NCBI GenBank assembly: GCA_012512355.1 | Contig: JAAZEI010000228.1 | Coordinates: 1-21,462 of the forward strand | Source of the DNA: Clostridiales bacterium | Lineage (GTDB): Bacteria > Bacillota > Clostridia > Christensenellales > Aristaeellaceae | Length of the DNA: 21,462 nt | Direction of reading: 5' to 3' | Shown here: positions 16,806-21,462 of the stretch, in pieces | Layout of the letters: each line of letters begins with the position of its first letter | Position numbering within the stretch: the stretch's first letter is position 1 | The notes under the pieces: model-generated | Database searches by the model: none | The model's input: the letters and a program-made list of their open reading frames with translations, nothing else | What the model was told of the DNA's origin: nothing | Position numbers and translations under genes: made by a program

Positions 16806-17621
16806 TTACAATTTGCCGCCGCGTCCGCCATATGACCCGCCTCCGCTGCTGGTGAAAGTGCTGCCGCCTCCGCCTGAAGATTTGTTTTCCTGGATACGGG
16901 TGCGTGTAACAGTCTGATACAAGTACATGTCACTGGAATTTCGAAGGCTGAGTGAGCCGGGTTTTGAATACTGATGCGCAGCCGATTGAGGTTTCGCAAT
17001 TTGAAGCCTGCTTTTCATGATAAAGGCGGCTGCAGTACCCACAATGATTCCAATAACAAACATAATGGGCAGATAAGAAAAAGATCTAGAAATAGATTCT
17101 GTGATACTGGGCAGTTTTTGAGTCGTTCCCAAGGTCACTGTGCCATCATCATTGACCTGGCTGAAAGAAGAAAGCCGATTTTCAATATAGCTTAAATAAG
17201 AAGTCATAGCCCCATAGTAATTACGATCAGTTAAATAAGGGCGCAGGAGACTATCAAGAGCATCTTCGCCTTGCTCACTGAAGATTTTTATGCCAAGACC
17301 TCTGGTTGCTTCATAATACTCACCAATATCAAAATTAAAAGAGAAAATCAGTCCATTGGGATAATCACTGTAACTGCGGAATTCGTCATAGAAATCCGCT
17401 GCATACATTTGAGCAGTTTGCCCTCTGGAGTTATCTGTGGTTACGATAACTGTATCAAAATCATAAGTATCATAGATACTTTGCATCTTTTTTTCAAGGG
17501 ATGCAATTTCCTGCTTGCTGAAAGTATCTGTTTGATCGACAACATGTACGAGTATCTCTGCCAATACTGATGGTAAACTAATAAAAAGAACAATGAGTAA
17601 AAAAATGACTAATTTTTTCAT
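16806..17621 (-). CDS. TPM-domain secreted/membrane protein (YdjH/YgcG-like)
   Basis: This 271-residue protein has a signal peptide (MKKLVIFLLIVLFISLPSVLA), a TPM domain at about 26-150 beginning VVDQTDTFSKQEIASLE, a transmembrane segment at about 183-203, and a tail that ends in Gly/Ser-rich SSGGGGSTFTSSGGGSYGG. That architecture is shared by YgcG and B. subtilis YdjH. TPM domains were once called phosphatases; function is not settled, and roles in membrane-protein quality or stress have been proposed. It overlaps the zinc-ribbon gene by four bases (ATGA), mirroring the ydjG-ydjH pair linked to PspA envelope stress in Bacillus. No PspA or YdjI homologue lies in the window. Confidence 0.85.
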   Translation of the reverse strand: MKKLVIFLLIVLFISLPSVLAEILVHVVDQTDTFSKQEIASLEKKMQSIYDTYDFDTVIVTTDNSRGQTAQMYAADFYDEFRSYSDYPNGLIFSFNFDIGEYYEATRGLGIKIFSEQGEDALDSLLRPYLTDRNYYGAMTSYLSYIENRLSSFSQVNDDGTVTLGTTQKLPSITESISRSFSYLPIMFVIGIIVGTAAAFIMKSRLQIAKPQSAAHQYSKPGSLSLRNSSDMYLYQTVTRTRIQENKSSGGGGSTFTSSGGGSYGGRGGKL

Positions 17622-18712
17622 TTCACTAACCCCATTTTAAGCAGGACCGCTACGACAATCAATGCGGTTATCGTAAAAGAAGCTGCTATGCCAAAAATCC
17701 ACCCAAAAAACTTGCTCTTTGAGTAAGGAATATTCGTGGTCAACTTGCCTGTCTGACCATTGATCGCAAAGGTATAGGATTTACCCTCTCTGATCGTTGT
17801 GATCTGCCACATTGGAAAAAGCACTGGAAGTGAGACGCCTTCATCAACGCTGATGCTTTGTCCCCGGACACTGACCGTGGCATATCCGGAAATTGTATTG
17901 CGAATCACGGTTTCAGTGGTGTTTCTAATGCGAGAATCTGCTCTTTGTTTGCAAATCTCAGGACTAACATCCGCGCGGTTGGCCATGGCTCCTGATAAGG
18001 TCTCCGGAGAAAACTCAATGGATGAAGCAACTTGATAAGGCTCCAGAGTTTCGGTTATATCATTATCTATTTTATCATTCGCATCTATGGGCAGATTTTC
18101 AAAATCCAGCGTTCCTGCACGTCTGATGAGATAATGCTGGGTTATTGTTTCCATATATTGACCAGACCGTCTTGTCAACACGCGACTTCCATTAAAAGTC
18201 ATGTCTGCATCTGCTTTGCAGCTGAATAACCAGAAAGGCACATAAAGCTGTTGGATTTCGCTGATTTGATTGCGACCCTTTAAAAACATTTTCGGAAGCA
18301 TTTGTTTGCCGCGAAAATAATTATAGAAGGACTTTTCTGCCTCTGCTTTACTTACTTTAAAAGGGATTATTTTTTCAGGCCTGGTGCCCGGTGTGAACTG
18401 CGCAGGAATAATAGAAGGACTTCCGCAAAATGCACAGTTGGTCGCGACGGTTGTCTCATCGGTTATTAGTTCAGCTCCGCAAGATGAGCAGGAAAAGGTT
18501 TTCGTGCGAGCGGCTTCACTAGCGCTAAATTCTCTGTCATGCATCTCCCAATGACTCGATTGTTTTGTCTCGTTTTCTTCTATTTCTGATACTTTTCGTA
18601 CAACTTCTCCTGTAAAAGTGTTGCCGCAGTTATGGCATTTAAGAACTTGCTCATCACCTTGGTAGATGAGCGGCGCACCGCAAGAAGGACATTTATAAGT
18701 TAAGGTGGACAT
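17618..18712 (-). CDS. zinc-ribbon membrane protein (YdjG-like)
   Basis: This 364-residue protein has two zinc ribbons: Cys8/11/26/29 (KCPSCG, KCHNCG) and Cys75/78/93/96 (FSCSSCG, NCAFCG). A long middle region of mainly strands follows (about 100-325), and one C-terminal membrane segment lies at about 335-360. I expect the ribbons in the cytoplasm and a tail anchor. The family is described as TFIIB-type zinc-ribbon proteins, and B. subtilis YdjG is a similar protein acting with YdjH and YdjI at the membrane; the function here is inferred only. GGAGGAT gives a strong ribosome site and a good promoter stands upstream, so this is the first gene of the minus-strand operon and is divergent from ctsR. 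Confidence 0.82.
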   Translation of the reverse strand: MSTLTYKCPSCGAPLIYQGDEQVLKCHNCGNTFTGEVVRKVSEIEENETKQSSHWEMHDREFSASEAARTKTFSCSSCGAELITDETTVATNCAFCGSPSIIPAQFTPGTRPEKIIPFKVSKAEAEKSFYNYFRGKQMLPKMFLKGRNQISEIQQLYVPFWLFSCKADADMTFNGSRVLTRRSGQYMETITQHYLIRRAGTLDFENLPIDANDKIDNDITETLEPYQVASSIEFSPETLSGAMANRADVSPEICKQRADSRIRNTTETVIRNTISGYATVSVRGQSISVDEGVSLPVLFPMWQITTIREGKSYTFAINGQTGKLTTNIPYSKSKFFGWIFGIAASFTITALIVVAVLLKMGLVK

Positions 18713-18745
18713 GATTTATCCTCCGTTTCTTCTATATTTGAGTTC

Positions 18746-18774
18746 ATATTACATGGAAAGATGGGGTTTGTAAA
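18746..18774 (-). promoter_or_regulatory. sigma-A promoter of the minus-strand five-gene operon
   Basis: On the minus strand TTTACA (18769-18774) and TAATAT (18746-18751) are separated by exactly 17 bases, followed about 20 bases later by GGAGGAT and the zinc-ribbon ATG. The match to consensus is strong. The region is shared with the divergent ctsR promoter, with about 37 bases between the two -35 boxes. Confidence 0.75.
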
Positions 18775-18811
18775 CATGAACCGGGTATACTAAGATTGTC
18801 GGCGATTATGC

Positions 18812-18840
18812 TTGCAGCATGGAATGTTATATGGTAGAAT
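18812..18840 (+). promoter_or_regulatory. sigma-A promoter of ctsR-mcsA-mcsB-clpC
   Basis: TTGCAG (18812-18817) and TAGAAT (18835-18840) are separated by exactly 17 bases. The expected transcription start falls inside the CtsR box immediately downstream, which is the normal arrangement for repression by CtsR. Confidence 0.78.
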
Positions 18841-18845
18841 GAGAT

Positions 18846-18862
18846 AGTCAAAGATAGTCAGA
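18846..18862 (+). promoter_or_regulatory. CtsR operator (tandem heptad)
   Basis: AGTCAAA and AGTCAGA are direct heptad repeats separated by three bases (GAT). This matches the CtsR operator form (A/G)GTCAAA-N3-(A/G)GTCAAA with one mismatch in the second half. It begins five bases after the -10 hexamer, so bound CtsR would block initiation. It predicts autoregulation of the operon and release on heat or proteotoxic stress. Confidence 0.85.
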
Positions 18863-18887
18863 GTTTTTGGCGGAAGGCAGGAAATAC

Positions 18888-19358
18888 ATGCGATTAAGCG
18901 ATGCGATCGAAGAATTTATAAAAATGTTGTTGGGTCAAGACGAACAGCAAATCGAGCTCAAGCGAAATGAACTAGCCGAGTATTTCAGCTGTGCCCCTTC
19001 ACAGATAAATTATGTTTTATCAACGAGGTTTACGCCCGACCACGGATACGCAATTGAATCCAGACGAGGCGGAGGAGGATTTATTCGTATTATACGAATA
19101 AATCGCGATGAAGGCGAGTTGTTCAGTTATCTTATCAGTGAAAGAATCGGAAATGCGATTGATCTTAGGACTGCTCAAATTTTATTAGGACAATTAGCTG
19201 AACAAGAACAGATTACAAAGGATGAATCGGATATTATGTTTGCTGCGCTGACCCCTCAAGCATTGTCTATACCGATTCCCGAAACATTAAAAGACAACAT
19301 TCGAGCAAGGATTTTGCGCAGCATGCTGATCAAAGCTGCACAGAAGACCACTGCCTAA
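18888..19358 (+). CDS. ctsR: CtsR stress-response repressor
   Basis: This 156-residue dimeric repressor of clp genes begins RLSDAIEEFIKMLL. The winged helix carries the family hallmark SRRGGGGFIRI (58-68); the Arg before the glycines corresponds to the wing arginine (Arg62 in Bacillus) that McsB can phosphorylate. The C-terminal four-helix region fills about 80-150. I choose the ATG at 18888, not the in-frame TTG at 18867, because CtsR proteins begin with this sequence and GGCAGGA lies at proper distance. A CtsR box precedes it. Confidence 0.95.
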   Translation: MRLSDAIEEFIKMLLGQDEQQIELKRNELAEYFSCAPSQINYVLSTRFTPDHGYAIESRRGGGGFIRIIRINRDEGELFSYLISERIGNAIDLRTAQILLGQLAEQEQITKDESDIMFAALTPQALSIPIPETLKDNIRARILRSMLIKAAQKTTA

Positions 19359-19373
19359 CAGGAGGTAATAAAG

Positions 19374-19913
19374 ATGAAGTGTGACGGCTGTCAGAACAAA
19401 GAAGCGGCACTTGTGCTGCATATGATCACAAATGGACAAGTTGCCACTAGATCATTGTGTATTGATTGCGCAAAAAAAGCACATCAAGAAATGTCTCAGG
19501 CATTTTCAACCATGGGCATGTCGATGAGCGGTATGGAGGAGATGCGGGGCGCTGTAGAACAACCAAAGAGAGAGAGCTTGCGCTTGCCTAAAATGATTTG
19601 TGCCAGTTGCAGAACGGCTTACGAAGATATAGATGAAAAAACTGTGTTCGGATGTCCGAAGTGTTATCAGGCATTTCATACCCAAGTGATAGATTATCTA
19701 TCCACCATACGTGGATCGGAAAACCAATTAATTGAAACTGCCGCTTTGGAAGATGCTCCGGTTATTAAAAAGCGCAGCACCGAATCAGATTTGAGAGAGC
19801 GGCTAAATGATGCCTTGCGTTCAGAGAATTATGAGCAGGCTGCTAATTTGCGCGATCGTCTTAAAGAAATGGTTGATTCAAACACAAATGGGGTGCAATC
19901 TGAGGATGTCTGA
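19374..19913 (+). CDS. mcsA: McsA, zinc-finger activator of McsB
   Basis: This 179-residue protein has two zinc-binding units with four CxxC pairs: Cys3/6 with Cys29/32, and Cys76/79 with Cys94/97. A UVR motif at about 136-170 (DLRERLNDALRSENYEQAANLRDRL) follows. In Bacillus McsA binds and activates the arginine kinase McsB and modulates CtsR and ClpC. All cysteines and the UVR region are intact, in contrast to the eroded McsB next door. AGGAGGT at 19360-19366 is a strong ribosome site. The last eight bases overlap mcsB. Confidence 0.93.
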   Translation: MKCDGCQNKEAALVLHMITNGQVATRSLCIDCAKKAHQEMSQAFSTMGMSMSGMEEMRGAVEQPKRESLRLPKMICASCRTAYEDIDEKTVFGCPKCYQAFHTQVIDYLSTIRGSENQLIETAALEDAPVIKKRSTESDLRERLNDALRSENYEQAANLRDRLKEMVDSNTNGVQSEDV

Positions 19914-20898
19914 AAATACACTTCGATGTTTTATTGATTTAAGGCGAAACGATATTGAGTTTCCTTTTGTGACTACAATGCTTGATGTTGAAAAGCAATC
20001 CATGCAGAATAAAGTCTCAAGATTGTTAACTGAGCAAAGCGACAGGTGGATTATGTATTCCCTTGCCAATTTAGATGAAGACATGAGAATGACGCTCGAG
20101 GATACTGAGCTTGTTGATAAAGATTTGCTTCAATATAAAGATTCGGCTATTTTTATCAAAGAGGACAGGTCAGCTCTCATCTGTGTGAATATGGAAGATC
20201 ATATTTTGATCCGTGTAAAGGCTCGTTATGGCGAGGAAAAAATTGGAATCCGAGATGCTAAAGATATAGCTCTCATGCTATCAGATGGCACGGCATTCGC
20301 TAAGGACGATAGAATTGGCTGGTTGACAGCTAAACCACAGTATGCGGGTACGGGATTGCAGGTTACTTATCTATTGCATTTGCCAATGCTGACAATGATG
20401 CAGCAAATTAAGGCAAATGCTGCAAAAATCAATACTGCTCATCGGTTTTTATTAAGATCATTTATTGACTTAGATGATAAAAATGCTGCGGCTTTGTATT
20501 ATTTCAAAAATTTGTTCACTGCTTATAGTGACAGTGACAAATTGCTGCTGGCTATTCATGAAATAAGTAAAGAAATTACCACCAAAGAAGATAATTTGCG
20601 CCAAAAAATTCTTAGATTTACCAGCCGTTCAATTTATTCTGATCAGATTTATCGGGCTTACGGTATTCTTAAGTACGCAAGACGGCTTACTCAAACTGAG
20701 TTTTTAGCTTTTTGGTCTAAAATTCGACTTGGTGCCAATGCCGGACTTTTGCCTATAAAGACTAACTTGGTTGACAGCCTTCTTGGTTTGACAACCAAAA
20801 CGATGCTTATTGAAAAATCAGATGGCGTTCATGATGATCATGCCATACATTTTAATCGCGCTGATACCGTCAGGGAAGCGCTTAACGGAGGAATATAA
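19906..20898 (+). CDS. mcsB: McsB homologue with the kinase motifs lost (predicted pseudokinase)
   Basis: With the ATG at 19906 it has 330 residues, against about 363 in Bacillus. The fold is recognisable: EDHILI (97-102), GTGL...HLP (148-160), IYRAYGIL (247-254) and RLGANAGLL (274-282) align well with McsB. Key motifs of arginine kinases are however changed: SSRIRLARN reads RCFIDLRRN (7-15), NEEDHIR reads NMEDHIL (95-101), the catalytic-Cys motif CPTNxGTGLR reads KPQYAGTGLQ (143-152), and RGIYGEGSEA reads LRSFIDLDDKNA (183-194). The N-terminal 20 or so residues before SSR are missing. I infer loss of kinase activity but retention of binding to McsA, CtsR or ClpC. An in-frame ATG at 19888 is a possible earlier start; neither has a good ribosome site, so translation probably depends on coupling with mcsA. 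Confidence 0.88.
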   Translation: MSENTLRCFIDLRRNDIEFPFVTTMLDVEKQSMQNKVSRLLTEQSDRWIMYSLANLDEDMRMTLEDTELVDKDLLQYKDSAIFIKEDRSALICVNMEDHILIRVKARYGEEKIGIRDAKDIALMLSDGTAFAKDDRIGWLTAKPQYAGTGLQVTYLLHLPMLTMMQQIKANAAKINTAHRFLLRSFIDLDDKNAAALYYFKNLFTAYSDSDKLLLAIHEISKEITTKEDNLRQKILRFTSRSIYSDQIYRAYGILKYARRLTQTEFLAFWSKIRLGANAGLLPIKTNLVDSLLGLTTKTMLIEKSDGVHDDHAIHFNRADTVREALNGGI

Positions 20899-21462
20899 TG
20901 CCTATTTTTGGGAAATTTGATGAAAGCGCGAAGCGCTCGATAGATTCAGCGCGCAATGCTGCCATAGCGCTGAGACATAAATTAATTGGCACTGAGCACC
21001 TGCTATGCGGTTTGCTCAAAGAAGCAAGAGCGGATGCGCCGGCATTGCCCAAAGGGCTGACGCTTGCATCTGTTCAATACACAATCGTACAAATAGTTGG
21101 GCAGGAAGATGTGGGTCCTCAAATGCTCGAACTTTCACCGCTAATGAAAAAAGTACTTGAAGACAGCGTGAACGAATCTCACCGAATGGGTTCACAGACG
21201 GTTCTTGCTGCGCATTTGTGGATAGCTCTTCTATCACAGGAAGACAGCACAGCCGTTCGTGTACTTAACATTTTAGGCTGCGATATCGAAAACATTCGGG
21301 CAAGTGTTCTGGAGTCCTTGATGGAGAAAGAGAACAAGGGAGAAGACGCGGAACAAAAGCTTTTATCGAAATTTGGCCGAGACTTAACTCAATATGCCCG
21401 CGACGGGAAAATCGATCCCGTGATTGGCAGAGATAATGAGATTGAACGAATTGTTCAAATAC
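20898..21462 (+). CDS. clpC: ClpC-type AAA+ unfoldase, 3'-truncated by the window edge
   Basis: 188 residues are visible. Residues 1-145 form the double Clp-N domain: repeat 1 has IGTEHLLCGLL (30-40) and repeat 2 has VLAAHLWIALL (102-112). D1 begins near 160 with LSKFGRDLTQYARDGKIDPVIGRD. Hsp100 ClpC unfolds substrates for ClpP; in Bacillus Glu32 and Glu106 in the two GTEH motifs bind phosphoarginine tags. Here Glu33 is kept but the second glutamate is Ala105. The start shares the A of the mcsB stop (TAATG) and GGAGGA lies upstream. The rest of the protein, including the middle domain needed to confirm ClpC, lies outside the window. Confidence 0.93.
   Translation, partial: MPIFGKFDESAKRSIDSARNAAIALRHKLIGTEHLLCGLLKEARADAPALPKGLTLASVQYTIVQIVGQEDVGPQMLELSPLMKKVLEDSVNESHRMGSQTVLAAHLWIALLSQEDSTAVRVLNILGCDIENIRASVLESLMEKENKGEDAEQKLLSKFGRDLTQYARDGKIDPVIGRDNEIERIVQI

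Noticed and set aside
19807..19905. Longer mcsB reading frame starting upstream inside mcsA.
   Set aside because: The extra residues overlap the mcsA UVR motif in another frame and show no resemblance to the McsB N-terminus, so they do not restore the missing segment.

Overview
The window looks like chromosome of a low-GC Bacillota (Firmicutes), most likely a clostridial-type anaerobe. The evidence is the NAD kinase-ArgR-RecN block, a ComEC-HolA run, a CtsR-McsA-McsB-ClpC stress operon with a CtsR operator, GTG/TTG starts with strong GGAGG-type ribosome sites, and densely packed co-directional genes. I cannot name the genus. The spoIVB/spo0A genes that usually follow recN in spore formers are absent, which hints at a non-sporulating or rearranged lineage. 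There are no rRNAs, tRNAs, insertion sequences, phage genes or CRISPR arrays, and no stretch above 300 bases lacks a gene.

Layout. (1) 1-3.6 kb, plus strand: the 3' part of a PHP-family phosphatase, a membrane-anchored VanW-domain protein, then NAD kinase, ArgR and RecN (to 5.36 kb). (2) 5.36-6.1 kb: a small gap holding a doubtful 48-codon ORF and a promoter, then a TTG-started GNAT acetyltransferase. (3) 6.1-12.4 kb, plus strand: a tightly coupled run of WalJ-type MBL exonuclease, CPBP membrane protease, a second MBL hydrolase, ComEC, HolA and RsmG, with overlapping stop/start codons at every junction. (4) 12.4-18.7 kb, minus strand: a five-gene operon read from a good promoter near 18.77 kb, with a zinc-ribbon membrane protein (YdjG-like), a TPM-domain secreted/membrane protein (YdjH-like), an MrfA-type DUF1998 helicase, an aldehyde dehydrogenase and a TrmH-family RNA methyltransferase. 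It ends in a terminator hairpin buried in the convergent rsmG 3' end. (5) 18.8 kb to the end, plus strand: ctsR (with promoter and CtsR box), mcsA, mcsB and the start of clpC.

The most interesting signal is in the last operon. The McsB homologue keeps the phosphagen-kinase fold and its operon position, but nearly every nucleotide-binding and catalytic motif of arginine kinases is replaced and its N-terminus is short. The neighbouring ClpC N-domain has also lost one of the two glutamates that in Bacillus ClpC form the phosphoarginine pockets. Together these suggest a CtsR/ClpC stress circuit that has lost arginine phosphorylation and uses McsB as a non-enzymatic partner. A secondary idea is the translational coupling of an MrfA-type DNA-repair helicase to an aldehyde dehydrogenase, a possible aldehyde-damage module. 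All functional statements are read from motifs by eye; no database search was run.
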